Source of the DNA: an uncultured Bacilli bacterium
GTDB lineage: Bacteria > Bacillota_I > Bacilli_A > RF39 > UBA660
Assembly (NCBI GenBank): GCA_944336815.1
Contig: CALVLG010000018.1
Location: 1-11,616, forward strand
Reading direction: 5' to 3'
DNA: 11,616 nt
The notes beneath the pieces were generated by a model. It did not search any database, was not told the origin of the DNA, and saw nothing but the letters and a program-made list of their open reading frames with translations. Positions within the stretch are counted from its first letter, which is position 1; each line of letters starts with the position of its first letter. The translations under genes were made by a program, and so were the position numbers. Below, piece by piece: positions 1-6,774 of this stretch.

Positions 1-79
1 AGTTATTCGAATAATATTATTGCTTTTGGGTATAGAATTAATTTTAAAAAAGTAATTCTTTTGTTTTAAATTTGTGATG

Positions 80-85
80 TATAAT
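80..85 (+). promoter_or_regulatory. Possible -10 element upstream of the first gene
   Basis: A perfect TATAAT lies 39 bases before the ATG at 125. No good -35 box stands at 16-18 bases upstream, only T-rich sequence, so this is a weak promoter call. A Shine-Dalgarno AAGGGTG at 111-117 sits seven bases before the ATG and supports the start. The 79 bases to its left hold no gene I can support. Confidence 0.4.
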
Positions 86-124
86 TATTTCTTTTTTTTT
101 TCATTTTAATAAGGGTGAAAAAAT

Positions 125-550
125 ATGTTAGAAAAAGAAGTTTTAATTAAGTTATATCAAAATGTTGATATGGGAATTATTGGGATTGAATCAATTGAAG
201 AAAAAATTGAAAGCCGTTCTTTAGCAAAGGTTATTTTGGCGCAAAAAAAGGAATATGAAATTTTAAAAGAAAAGATTAGTACTTTATGTAGTAAATATGA
301 TGTTTTAAATAAAGAACTTGGAGGAATGGCTAAATTTAGTAGTGATATGATGGCTGCAATGAAAACAATGATGGATAAAAGTGATCACACAATTGCAAAA
401 ATGATGATGGAAGGAACTAATAAAGGATTAATTAGTTTGGAAGAATTGTTAAATAATTATGGTGGGAAAGATGAAAAAATCGTTAAATTAATTCAAGAAG
501 TTATTTCGTTAGAACATCAAAACAATGAAGAGTTAAAAATATTTTTATAA
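125..550 (+). CDS. Small all-helical protein of unknown function, possibly ferritin-like bundle
   Basis: I do not recognise this 141-residue protein with certainty. It has no signal peptide or membrane helix. It is predicted to be almost entirely helical: helix 1 at about residues 3-30, a long charged helix at 32-64, a methionine-rich stretch at 68-95 (SSDMMAAMKTMMDKSD, then MMME), and a C-terminal pair of helices around 100-141. The final segment, LISLEHQNNEELKIFL-like, recalls the end of small bacterial ferritin-like four-helix proteins (DUF2383/DUF892 type). No clear EXXH metal ligands are visible, so the link is only a guess. The start is backed by the Shine-Dalgarno AAGGGTG at 111-117. 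The gene stands alone, with a terminator right behind it. It is probably cytoplasmic. Confidence 0.8.
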   Translation: MLEKEVLIKLYQNVDMGIIGIESIEEKIESRSLAKVILAQKKEYEILKEKISTLCSKYDVLNKELGGMAKFSSDMMAAMKTMMDKSDHTIAKMMMEGTNKGLISLEELLNNYGGKDEKIVKLIQEVISLEHQNNEELKIFL

Positions 551-565
551 AAGATGTCAAGTATT

Positions 566-595
566 GTCACTTCTCTTGTGAGAAGGACTTTTTTT
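566..595 (+). terminator. Intrinsic terminator after the first gene
   Basis: The arms GTCACTTCT (566-574) and AGAAGGAC (581-588) pair with one bulged A around a six-base loop. Seven T follow at 589-595. It lies 16 bases after the stop codon of the 125-550 gene. Confidence 0.75.
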
Positions 596-605
596 ATGTT
601 AAAAT
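576..605 (+). promoter_or_regulatory. Candidate promoter for the cyclophilin lipoprotein gene
   Basis: TTGTGA (576-581) and TAAAAT (600-605) are 18 bases apart. The -35 box overlaps the terminator hairpin of the gene before. The match is moderate and this is the only candidate in the short gap. The downstream Shine-Dalgarno is AAGAAGGA at 622-629. Confidence 0.4.
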
Positions 606-636
606 AGGGACAGTAACTTGAAAGAAGGAATAATTA

Positions 637-1281
637 ATGCAAGAAAAACACCGTAAGTGGATTTGTTTGGGGTTATTTTTAATTGCGATTTTTGTTTGTT
701 TTACAACGGGGTGTGGAAAAAAAGATTATACAATCGGTGATTTAGAAGGCTACCATTACGAGGAAACTGATGAGGTAACTAATTATGTTAAAATTGTTAC
801 AAATCATGATCAAGTAATTTTAGTAGAGTTATATCCTGAAGATGCTCCAATTACAGTTGAAAATTTTCAAAAATTAGTAAGTGAACACTTTTATGATGAT
901 CTTATTTTTCATCGGGTTGAAAAAGAGTTTGTAATCCAAGGTGGAGACCCTGAAGGAACTGGTGTTGGTGGTAGTGACGAGACTATTAAAGGCGAATTTT
1001 CTAGTAATGGGGTAGATAATCCGATAAAACATGGTAAAGGGGTTTTATCTATGGCGCGGAGTGATGATCCTGATTCAGCATCTAGTCAATTCTTTATTTG
1101 TTTAAGTGATAATGAAGGCGTGCAAAATTTAGATGGCAATTACGCTGCTTTTGGTAAAGTTATCGCGGGTATGGATAGTGTATTAGAAATTGGTAATGTA
1201 AAAGTAAATGGTAGTGTTCCTGTTCAAACCCAACGGATGGTGAGTGTAACATTTGTAAAAGTAAGTGAGAATAATGGATAA
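637..1281 (+). CDS. Lipoprotein peptidyl-prolyl cis-trans isomerase (cyclophilin type)
   Basis: This is a membrane-anchored extracytoplasmic cyclophilin, expected to speed proline isomerisation during folding of exported proteins. Residues 8-25 form a hydrophobic signal segment ending in TTGC, so Cys26 is the likely lipidated residue. The cyclophilin domain runs from about 50 to 210. FHRV (91-94) carries the active-site arginine Arg93, followed by QGGDPEGTG (101-109). MARSDDPDSASSQFFI (139-154) and LDGNYAAFGKV (165-175) are the other family signatures. The 214-residue length fits a single-domain lipoprotein cyclophilin. The Shine-Dalgarno AAGAAGGA is eight bases before the ATG. The stop codon overlaps the start of the next small gene by eight bases, suggesting translational coupling. 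The domain call is firm; the natural clients are unknown, though the large secreted Ig-repeat protein at 6808 is the kind of substrate it could serve (inference). Confidence 0.95.
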   Translation: MQEKHRKWICLGLFLIAIFVCFTTGCGKKDYTIGDLEGYHYEETDEVTNYVKIVTNHDQVILVELYPEDAPITVENFQKLVSEHFYDDLIFHRVEKEFVIQGGDPEGTGVGGSDETIKGEFSSNGVDNPIKHGKGVLSMARSDDPDSASSQFFICLSDNEGVQNLDGNYAAFGKVIAGMDSVLEIGNVKVNGSVPVQTQRMVSVTFVKVSENNG

Positions 1282-1459
1282 TATTACGACTTTAAAATTA
1301 GAAATGGAAATAGATGCCTTAAAGAAAAATGTCGAGAAATTAAAACAAAAGAAACTTTCTAATAACAGTGATATTGAGGCTTTAGAATTACGAATTAAAA
1401 AAACAGAGATTTTGATTGAAGGTAAGAAAAGAAAATTGAGCGAGATAAAAAGACGTTAA
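1274..1459 (+). CDS. Small Lys-rich coiled-coil protein, 61 aa
   Basis: This is a short, highly charged, lysine- and glutamate-rich protein with leucine/isoleucine spaced in heptads through most of its length. It is therefore probably one or two coiled-coil helices; no other domain is visible. I chose ATG 1274 because it overlaps the cyclophilin stop (ATGGATAA, stop at 1279-1281), a typical coupled arrangement. An in-frame GTG at 1265 would add three residues but has no better ribosome site. There is no signal peptide or membrane segment, so it should be cytoplasmic. No function can be assigned. Its likely partner is unknown, and co-transcription with the lipoprotein cyclophilin may be only positional. 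The gene is followed by a strong independent promoter rather than a terminator. Confidence 0.7.
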   Translation: MDNITTLKLEMEIDALKKNVEKLKQKKLSNNSDIEALELRIKKTEILIEGKKRKLSEIKRR

Positions 1460-1462
1460 AAT

Positions 1463-1491
1463 TTGAAAATTATTTGGAAATATAGTATAAT
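1463..1491 (+). promoter_or_regulatory. Near-consensus sigma-A promoter
   Basis: TTGAAA (1463-1468), a 17-base spacer and a perfect TATAAT (1486-1491) give an almost ideal housekeeping promoter. The transcript should start near 1498, leaving a very short leader with the run GGGGGG-like Shine-Dalgarno at 1507-1511 before the ATG at 1519. Confidence 0.85.
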
Positions 1492-1518
1492 ACCTCCTGG
1501 AAAAAAGGGGGTTTTTAA

Positions 1519-2142
1519 ATGCCTAAAACAGTTTTAGAATTAAAAACAAATGCTTTTTTATTAAATGATCTTTTTAAAGAAAGTAATCATTTTAAAGAAA
1601 GTATCGTTCGTGATATATTTTATTTTACGTTAAATAAGCCTATATATATTCCTAGTATATATAAATTATCTTCTAACGGACAATATGTTTATCATGGGGA
1701 AAAAAGAGCATATCCATTTTATGTTTTTTCAGATTTTGTTAATGATGAGAAATTAAAACAACAATTACAAACGATGGAACGAACTAAAAAATGTCATGAT
1801 TTTGCTTTACAGTTTACTTTGGGTGAAGAGGGTTATAAAATTGTAACCGGCTATGTTAATCTTTTTAATAAGAATTTATTACATTCGGTTTTAAAAACAT
1901 ACTTTCCTATTTTAAAGAAAAATGTATATTTAGATTTTACTTATAATATTATTATGGATTGTGAAACTTATGAAGATTTGTTTAGTTTTAAAAAAGTTGA
2001 AACTTTAACACATGAAGATATGATCGAATTTGAAGAAAACTTATATTTACTTTTTGATGCTTATGAAGAAAAATTTACTGTTTGTTTTGCTAAAGAGTTG
2101 ACAAGAGATTTAAAACGGGTCAAAAAGACATTTGACAAGTAA
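1519..2142 (+). CDS. Conserved-looking cytoplasmic protein of unknown function, 207 aa
   Basis: I do not recognise this protein. It has 207 residues, no signal peptide and no convincing membrane helix. It mixes aromatic-rich beta-like stretches (for example KPIYIPSIYKL at about 39-49 and YPFYVFSDFV at about 65-74) with a helical, acidic C-terminal third (about 165-207) that ends in a basic patch. No catalytic motif is obvious. It is transcribed from a strong dedicated promoter at 1463-1491, so it is probably well expressed. The G-rich Shine-Dalgarno at 1507-1511 lies about seven bases before the ATG. The promoter of the gltX T-box leader begins inside its last codons (TTGACA at 2132-2137), so the two units are tightly packed, with no terminator between them. 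Confidence 0.85.
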   Translation: MPKTVLELKTNAFLLNDLFKESNHFKESIVRDIFYFTLNKPIYIPSIYKLSSNGQYVYHGEKRAYPFYVFSDFVNDEKLKQQLQTMERTKKCHDFALQFTLGEEGYKIVTGYVNLFNKNLLHSVLKTYFPILKKNVYLDFTYNIIMDCETYEDLFSFKKVETLTHEDMIEFEENLYLLFDAYEEKFTVCFAKELTRDLKRVKKTFDK

Positions 2143-2160
2143 GGGAAAATACCCTAAAAT
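2132..2160 (+). promoter_or_regulatory. Promoter of the gltX T-box operon
   Basis: A perfect TTGACA (2132-2137), a 17-base spacer and TAAAAT (2155-2160) predict a start near 2167, at the base of T-box stem I. The -35 box lies within the last codons of the preceding gene. A small inverted repeat, AGGG/CCCT (2142-2145 and 2152-2155), falls in the spacer. Confidence 0.85.
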
Positions 2161-2166
2161 ATAGGT

Positions 2167-2367
2167 GAAAGCTAAGAAAAAGAGGAGTAAAAATTTGTTT
2201 TTTTAAAGAGAGTCTATGGTAGGTGAAAATAGATAAAAAAAGAATTTTGAAGAAACTTTGGAGCTAGGGTTTAGGTAAATAAACTTTCGGTGTTACTCAC
2301 GTTACGAGTTAGAGAAAAAAATAAGGTGGTACCACGGCTATATCCGTCCTTTGGTAGTGCCTTTTTT
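2167..2367 (+). promoter_or_regulatory. T-box riboswitch leader, glutamate (GAA specifier)
   Basis: This leader reads the charging state of tRNA-Glu and lets transcription into gltX continue when uncharged tRNA binds. Stem I closes with AGCT (2170-2173) against AGCT (2262-2265). The AGTA S-turn strand is at 2186-2189. The lower helix pairs 2190-2195 with 2243-2248, and a T7/A7 helix pairs 2198-2204 with 2235-2241. The AGAGAG bulge is at 2207-2212. TCTAT (2213-2217) pairs with ATAGA (2229-2233) around a loop carrying GGTGAAA (2222-2228). Aligning the 3' side with the Bacillus glyQS leader puts the specifier at GAA 2252-2254, followed by the usual A. A hairpin GTTTA/TAAAC (2269-2284) and a second one, ACTC/GAGT (2295-2309), lie between stem I and the T-box. 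The T-box is AAGGTGGTACCACGG (2323-2337). Its TGGT would pair with a tRNA ending ACCA, matching the tRNA-Glu encoded at 11059-10983. Confidence 0.93.
2325..2367 (+). terminator. Regulated T-box terminator/antiterminator
   Basis: In the antiterminator, AAGG (2323-2326) pairs with CCTT (2348-2351) and CGG (2335-2337) with CCG (2344-2346), leaving TGGT bulged for the tRNA end. In the alternative terminator, TACCA (2330-2334) pairs with TGGTA (2352-2356) and GGT (2325-2327) with GCC (2359-2361). A T6 run follows at 2362-2367. Confidence 0.85.
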
Positions 2368-2391
2368 ATGTGTTAGAAAGAGGTTTTTTAG

Positions 2392-4041
2392 ATGACAAGA
2401 GAAGAATTTGCTAATATTTTATTACCTGATGTTTTACATGATCGGGCTTATTATGAGGCAAAGTATCCAAAAAGAAATTTAGAAGCGGGAGCGATGGTTA
2501 CAAGACTTGCTCCTAGTCCAACCGGTTTTGTTCATATTGGTTCTTTATATCAAGCTATCGCTGCTCAAAAGCTTGCTCATCAAAGTGGGGGAGTTTGCTT
2601 TTTAAGAATTGAAGATACGGATCAAAAAAGAGAAGTGGAAAATGGTATTGAAGGAATTATTAATTCTTTAAAACAATATGAAGTTTCTTTTGATGAAGGG
2701 CCTTTAGATAATGGTATGGATGTTGGCAATTATGGTCCTTATATTCAAAGTAAAAGAAAAGACATATATCAAGCATTTGTTAAGGATTTGATCATTAAAG
2801 ATTTAGCTTATCCATCATTTTTAACGGAAGAAGAAAAGGAAGCTATTACAGAAAAACAAAAAAAGATTAAATCACGGATTGGTTATTTTGGTCCTTGGGC
2901 AATGGATGAGCGAAACATGAGTATGGAAATGGCAGTTCAAAAAGTTAAGGCAGGCCTTCCTTATGTTATTCGGTTGAAAAGTAAGGGGAATTTCTTAAAA
3001 AGAGTTGTTATAAAAGACGCTATTAAAGGCGATATTTCAATTCCTGAAAATGATATGGATATTGTTTTGTTAAAACAAGATGGGATTCCAACTTATCATT
3101 TTGCACATGCAGTTGATGATACTTTGATGCATACGACGCATGTTACGCGGGGAGATGAGTGGATCAGTAGTTTACCTATTCATGTAGAATTATTTGAAGC
3201 TTTAGGTTTTAAGGTGCCTACTTATGCGCATTTAGCAACCATTCAAAAAGAAGAAGATGGTAAGAAAAGAAAAATTAGTAAAAGAAAAGATCCAGAAGCA
3301 AATGTAATGTATTATTTGGAAAAAGGGATTCCGGTTAAAGCGGTAGAGCTTTATTTAATGACACTTTTAAATTCTAATTTTGAGGAATGGTATTTAGCTA
3401 ATCCTAAAGGAAATATTCAAGATTTTACGCTTCTTTTTGATAAGATGAGTGTTGGTGGAGCTCTTTTTGATATGGAAAAACTGCTTAATATTTCTAAAAA
3501 TTATCTTAGTTTATTAACGGCTGAAGAAGTATATCAAAATACTTTAGATTGGGCTAAGAAGTATGATAGTGATTTTGCTAATCTTTTAGAAAAAGAAAGA
3601 GAAGTTGCTATTTTAACTTTAAATATTGAAAGAGAAAGCGAAAAACCAAGAAAAGATTTTGCTATGTATAGTGAAGTAAAAGAAAATATATGGTATATGT
3701 TTAAAGAAAATTTTACGGAAAATTTAAAATATGATTGGCAAAAGATTACCGATAAGACAGAAATAAAACATATTTTAGATATATATTTGGCTAAATATTA
3801 TGATCCTAAAGACGATAATGAAGAATGGTTTAATAAAGTGAAACTTTTATGTGATGAGTTAGGTTATGCTTCTAATATGAAAGAATATAAGCAAAACCCA
3901 GAAAAATTTAAAGGAAATGTGGCTGATGTTTCAACGGTTATTCGGGTTGCTTTAACGACAAGTTCTAGAACACCTAATTTAAAAGATATTATGGCTATTT
4001 TAGGGATGCAAGAAATTCAAAGAAGAGTTGGGTTGTTATGA
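2392..4041 (+). CDS. gltX: Glutamyl-tRNA synthetase
   Basis: A class I aminoacyl-tRNA synthetase that charges tRNA-Glu with glutamate. The catalytic Rossmann domain starts at about residue 36 with RLAPSPTGFVHIGS (38-51), which includes the HIGH-type motif. FLRIEDTDQKR (70-80) is typical of GluRS. The KMSKS-type loop is KRKISKRKD (292-300). Residues 350-549 form the helical anticodon-binding region. At 549 residues, with a roughly 36-residue N-terminal extension ending in KYPKRNL, it belongs to the longer clostridial-type GluRS group rather than the usual ~480-residue form. The zinc-type cysteine cluster found in some GluRS is absent (PSFLTEEE at 141-148). The Shine-Dalgarno AAAGAGG (2377-2383) precedes the ATG. 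Expression is controlled by the Glu T-box immediately upstream. The gene ends in TGA, which overlaps the next start. Whether it also charges tRNA-Gln cannot be told from the sequence. Confidence 0.97.
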   Translation: MTREEFANILLPDVLHDRAYYEAKYPKRNLEAGAMVTRLAPSPTGFVHIGSLYQAIAAQKLAHQSGGVCFLRIEDTDQKREVENGIEGIINSLKQYEVSFDEGPLDNGMDVGNYGPYIQSKRKDIYQAFVKDLIIKDLAYPSFLTEEEKEAITEKQKKIKSRIGYFGPWAMDERNMSMEMAVQKVKAGLPYVIRLKSKGNFLKRVVIKDAIKGDISIPENDMDIVLLKQDGIPTYHFAHAVDDTLMHTTHVTRGDEWISSLPIHVELFEALGFKVPTYAHLATIQKEEDGKKRKISKRKDPEANVMYYLEKGIPVKAVELYLMTLLNSNFEEWYLANPKGNIQDFTLLFDKMSVGGALFDMEKLLNISKNYLSLLTAEEVYQNTLDWAKKYDSDFANLLEKEREVAILTLNIERESEKPRKDFAMYSEVKENIWYMFKENFTENLKYDWQKITDKTEIKHILDIYLAKYYDPKDDNEEWFNKVKLLCDELGYASNMKEYKQNPEKFKGNVADVSTVIRVALTTSSRTPNLKDIMAILGMQEIQRRVGLL

Positions 4042-4883
4042 AAATTGCAGTGATTTCAGATGTTCATTCAAATAAAGATGCTTTAAATGCCGCGTTTGTG
4101 GATATGGAAAAAAGAGGCGTTGATAAAATCGTTTGTTTAGGAGATATTGTTACTAAATATATTTATCCTAGGGAAGTAGTTGAGGCGCTTAAAACTTCTT
4201 GCGATTTTTTGGTGAAGGGTAATTGTGATCAAAATGTTGTTAACAATGAAAATTACAAATATGCAAGAAGTAAACTAGGGTTAGAAAATATTGAGTTTTT
4301 AGATAGTTTACCTTTAGTTGTTCAAAAACAATATCAAGATATTCTTTGTAATTTTTTTCATGCTACACCTACTTCTAATGATAAAATTTTTAACCCACTA
4401 CAAGATACTAATTATGAAGAGATGATGATTGGGAAAAATGCACAAGTTAATTTTGGCGGGCATACCCATATTCCAAGTATTAGTTTAATTAGTCCGCAAG
4501 GGTTCTTTTTAACAAATGAAAGTCTTGTTTATTTAAAAAGCGATGGTAAATATTTAGTTAATGTTGGGAGTGTCGGTGACCCTTTAATTAAAAATCCAAA
4601 TCATGATAGTATTCATAATTATTTAGTAGCTGAGAATTTTAATTATGTTATTTTAACGATTGAAAATGATAAATATTATGTTGAAAAAATTTCGGTTCCG
4701 TATAAAAATTTGTTTGTTAAAATATATATGGATTTTGTACGCAAACAACAAATAAATAAAGATGGCGAGAGGTTTTATCCGCGTTCACCTAAGGATACGG
4801 AAAAATTATATGAATCTTTACAAAACATGAATGTTACAGATGTTCCTTTACCAAATGATATAGATAAAACATATACTAGATAA
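4038..4883 (+). CDS. Calcineurin-like metallophosphoesterase, YfcE/MJ0936-like
   Basis: A cytoplasmic two-metal phosphoesterase of unknown substrate. The metal ligands appear in the usual order: SDVHSN (Asp8, His10), GDIV (Asp36), GNCD (Asn62; this replaces the classical GNHD), His108 in FHATP, and GGHTHIP (His142, His144). VNVGSVGDP (174-182) is the family's C-terminal strand-loop. The core ends near residue 215; the last 65 or so residues are a basic/acidic helical tail with no recognised domain. The ATG overlaps the gltX stop (ATGA), so translation is probably coupled and the gene is under the same T-box control. Family members cleave phosphodiesters or phosphomonoesters of very varied substrates, so I leave the reaction open. 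The operon position could hint at nucleotide or RNA housekeeping, but that is speculation. The His-to-Cys change in the GNHD motif means the usual catalytic His is missing there, as in many relatives of this subfamily. Confidence 0.93.
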   Translation: MKIAVISDVHSNKDALNAAFVDMEKRGVDKIVCLGDIVTKYIYPREVVEALKTSCDFLVKGNCDQNVVNNENYKYARSKLGLENIEFLDSLPLVVQKQYQDILCNFFHATPTSNDKIFNPLQDTNYEEMMIGKNAQVNFGGHTHIPSISLISPQGFFLTNESLVYLKSDGKYLVNVGSVGDPLIKNPNHDSIHNYLVAENFNYVILTIENDKYYVEKISVPYKNLFVKIYMDFVRKQQINKDGERFYPRSPKDTEKLYESLQNMNVTDVPLPNDIDKTYTR

Positions 4884-4896
4884 AAGGGGTAATTTT

Positions 4897-6057
4897 ATGA
4901 AGGAAAGAAAATATTTACAAAAATTTCACCAAGAACATTTATTACAATTTTGGGATAGTTTGAATGAAGACGAAAAAAGAAAATTAAAAAAACAAATTCA
5001 TAGTCTTCCTTTGGCTAAAATGCAAAGAATATATATCAATTCTTATCATGATGATGTAATTGAGGCAAAAAAAATTAAACCATTAAAAACTTATTTCTCT
5101 AAAGATAGCTCGTTAATAAAATTAGGGGAAAAATTTATTTCTAATTATGCGCTTATTACATTAAGTGGGGGAAGTGGCAGTCGTTTTGGTTATAGTAAAG
5201 CGAAAGGAACTTATCCTTTTGTAATTAATGGCAAAGAAACTTCGATGTTTCAAATTGAAGCTGAAAAGTTATTGGATGTTTTTAAAAAATATAACGTGTA
5301 TATTCCTTGGTATATAATGACTAGTGAAAAAAATGATGAAGAAGTTAAAGCTTTTTTTAAAGAAAAAAAATATTTTGGGTATCCTAAAGAAAAGATTGTC
5401 TTTTTTAAACAAAAGTCGTTACCAATATTAAATGTGGAAGGAAAAATGGTTTTAAAAACACCTAGTGAGGTATTATATGCTTCTGATGGAAATGGGGCAA
5501 TTTTTCATCTTTTAAAAACAACGAAGATTTTAACTAAATTAGAAAAAGAAAAAATAAAATATGTTCAGGTTATTAATGTGGATAATATTTTGGCCAAACT
5601 TTTTGATCCGATGTTTCTTGGGTTAATGGCTAGTAACAACTATTTAGTTGGCGCAAAAACGTTATATAAAAAAGATCCTTTAGCTAATGATTATGTGTTT
5701 TTTAAATATAATAATCATCCTTTTTTGGGAAACGTTAATGCGATTTCTTCTTTAGAAAATAAAGAAGAATATAGAGATACTTTCAGTGGCATTTCTTTAT
5801 TTACTATTGAGGCTTTGAAAAAACTTCAAAATGTCCCAATGCAGTATCATCGGGCTTATAAGGCATATTCTTTTTATGAACCAAATGGCTTTTTTGTTAA
5901 AAGTGATAAAAAGAATTCTTTTAAATTTGAAAAATTTATTTTTGATGGTTTTTTCCATTTTAAAGATATGCTTTTATATCGGGTAGATGAAAAGGAATTT
6001 TTGCCAATTAAAAGTCAAGAAGACTTACAAAAAGGGATTATGGCTTTAGAAAAGTAA
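4897..6057 (+). CDS. UDPGP-family UDP-sugar pyrophosphorylase (eukaryotic type)
   Basis: A nucleotidyltransferase predicted to make a UDP-sugar from UTP and a sugar 1-phosphate, either UDP-GlcNAc or UDP-glucose. The nucleotide-binding loop is LSGGSGSRFG (89-98), followed by the lysine-bearing SKAKGTYPF (100-108). Other UDPGP-fold marks are MTSEKND (141-147), FFKQ (169-172), DGNGAIFHLL (197-206) and the metal-binding NVDN (227-230). This is the UAP1/UGP family (PF01704) and not the bacterial GalU or GlmU type. The length of 386 residues is near the ~400 seen for short bacterial members. It starts 14 bases after the phosphoesterase stop, with the Shine-Dalgarno AAAGGGG before the ATG, and is the last gene of the T-box operon, closed by the terminator at 6061. 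Its product would feed envelope polysaccharide, glycolipid or peptidoglycan precursor synthesis. Which sugar it uses cannot be decided here. Confidence 0.9.
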   Translation: MKERKYLQKFHQEHLLQFWDSLNEDEKRKLKKQIHSLPLAKMQRIYINSYHDDVIEAKKIKPLKTYFSKDSSLIKLGEKFISNYALITLSGGSGSRFGYSKAKGTYPFVINGKETSMFQIEAEKLLDVFKKYNVYIPWYIMTSEKNDEEVKAFFKEKKYFGYPKEKIVFFKQKSLPILNVEGKMVLKTPSEVLYASDGNGAIFHLLKTTKILTKLEKEKIKYVQVINVDNILAKLFDPMFLGLMASNNYLVGAKTLYKKDPLANDYVFFKYNNHPFLGNVNAISSLENKEEYRDTFSGISLFTIEALKKLQNVPMQYHRAYKAYSFYEPNGFFVKSDKKNSFKFEKFIFDGFFHFKDMLLYRVDEKEFLPIKSQEDLQKGIMALEK

Positions 6058-6060
6058 AAT

Positions 6061-6101
6061 AGAAACGGCTTTATAAGATGTAAAGTACCGTTTCTTTTTT
6101 T
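6061..6101 (+). terminator. Strong intrinsic terminator of the gltX operon
   Basis: AGAAACGG (6061-6068) pairs perfectly with CCGTTTCT (6088-6095). An inner helix, CTTTA/TAAAG (6069-6073 and 6081-6085), closes a seven-base loop. Six more T follow at 6096-6101. It begins three bases after the stop codon of the UDPGP gene. Confidence 0.93.
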
Positions 6102-6128
6102 GCTTTTTTAAATTCTTTATGGTATATT
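6100..6128 (+). promoter_or_regulatory. Promoter of the signal peptidase gene
   Basis: TTGCTT (6100-6105), a 17-base spacer and TATATT (6123-6128) lie directly behind the operon terminator, about 30 bases before the ATG. A Shine-Dalgarno TAAGGGA at about 6144-6150 completes the unit. Confidence 0.65.
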
Positions 6129-6155
6129 TTTGATGGAATAGGGTAAGGGATTTTT

Positions 6156-6683
6156 ATGGATTGGTTAGGAATTAAAGAGTTTTTAAAAGATTCAATTAAA
6201 CTTATTTTATTTTTAATCGTTTTGTTATTTATTATGGTATATGTTTTTTCAATTACGCAAGTGGTTGGAAAGTCGATGTCACCAACGTTAAAAGAAGATG
6301 AAGTTTTGTTTTTAAATAAGGCTTATTATCGTTTTTTTGACGTGAAAAGAGGTGATATTGTATCACTAGAATATGCTGATACAAAATATTTGATTAAAAG
6401 GGTGATTGGTTTACCAGGAGAAAAAGTGGAAATTAAAAATAATCAAGTATATATTAATGGGGAAATTTTAGAAGAAAATTATTTAGAAAGTGATTTACAT
6501 TATGATGATTATTCTTTAGAAGATGCTGGGTATAAAACAATTCCGGAAAACATGTATTTTGTTTTAGGGGATAACCGGGAAGATTCGCTTGATAGTCGGG
6601 AAATTGGCTTGATTTCTAAAGACGATATACAGGGCAAAATATTCATGCGATTTTGGCCAATTACAAAGATAAAATTTGTTTAA
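6156..6683 (+). CDS. lepB: Type I signal peptidase
   Basis: A membrane-bound Ser/Lys-dyad protease that removes signal peptides from secreted proteins on the outer face of the membrane. One N-terminal transmembrane helix spans about residues 15-33. GKSMSPTL (38-45) holds the nucleophile Ser40. YLIKRVIGLPGE (78-89) holds the general base Lys81. The closing signature GDNREDSLDSREIG occupies 138-151. The 175-residue length and single helix match the small Gram-positive SipS type, not the two-helix E. coli form. It has its own promoter (6100-6128) and terminator (6682-6705), so it is monocistronic. The next gene encodes a large signal-peptide protein, a natural substrate by position (inference). 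The start is fixed by the Shine-Dalgarno TAAGGGA and by the need for the short cytoplasmic N-terminus. Confidence 0.97.
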   Translation: MDWLGIKEFLKDSIKLILFLIVLLFIMVYVFSITQVVGKSMSPTLKEDEVLFLNKAYYRFFDVKRGDIVSLEYADTKYLIKRVIGLPGEKVEIKNNQVYINGEILEENYLESDLHYDDYSLEDAGYKTIPENMYFVLGDNREDSLDSREIGLISKDDIQGKIFMRFWPITKIKFV

Positions 6684-6705
6684 AACACGGGTAGGCGTGT
6701 TTTTT
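6682..6705 (+). terminator. Intrinsic terminator after signal peptidase
   Basis: AAAACACG (6682-6689) pairs with CGTGTTTT (6696-6703) around a six-base loop, and more T follow. It overlaps the TAA stop of the signal peptidase gene. Confidence 0.88.
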
Positions 6706-6743
6706 CTTTTCTTTACATAAAATATAGTGTGTATTTGTCATGA

Positions 6744-6774
6744 AAGTGTCGAAATATGTTGCTTTTTGACACTT
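6744..6774 (+). promoter_or_regulatory. Inverted repeat at the surface-protein promoter, candidate operator
   Basis: AAGTGTC (6744-6750) and GACACTT (6768-6774) are perfect 7-base inverted arms 17 bases apart. The interval contains the -35 hexamer at 6759-6764, and the right arm lies in the promoter spacer. A regulator bound here would cover the promoter. No regulator gene in this window can be linked to it. Confidence 0.4.

Noticed and set aside
10..21. Perfect palindrome AATAATATTATT
   Set aside because: Only A and T, expected by chance in DNA of this composition, with no supporting context.
1265..1276. GTG start for the small coiled-coil gene
   Set aside because: ATG at 1274 overlaps the upstream stop in the usual coupled way and the GTG has no better ribosome site.
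1493..1511. CCTCC pairing with the G-run ribosome site as a translational switch
   Set aside because: The predicted transcript start near 1498 would leave the CCTCC outside the RNA.
2142..2155. AGGG/CCCT hairpin after the 207-aa gene as a terminator
   Set aside because: Four-base stem with no T run; it lies within the promoter spacer of the T-box operon.
4036..4044. Mycoplasma-type code with TGA as tryptophan
   Set aside because: TGA 4039-4041 is the natural end of gltX and overlaps the next ATG; reading through gives nonsense in the phosphoesterase gene, and the tryptophans I checked are TGG.
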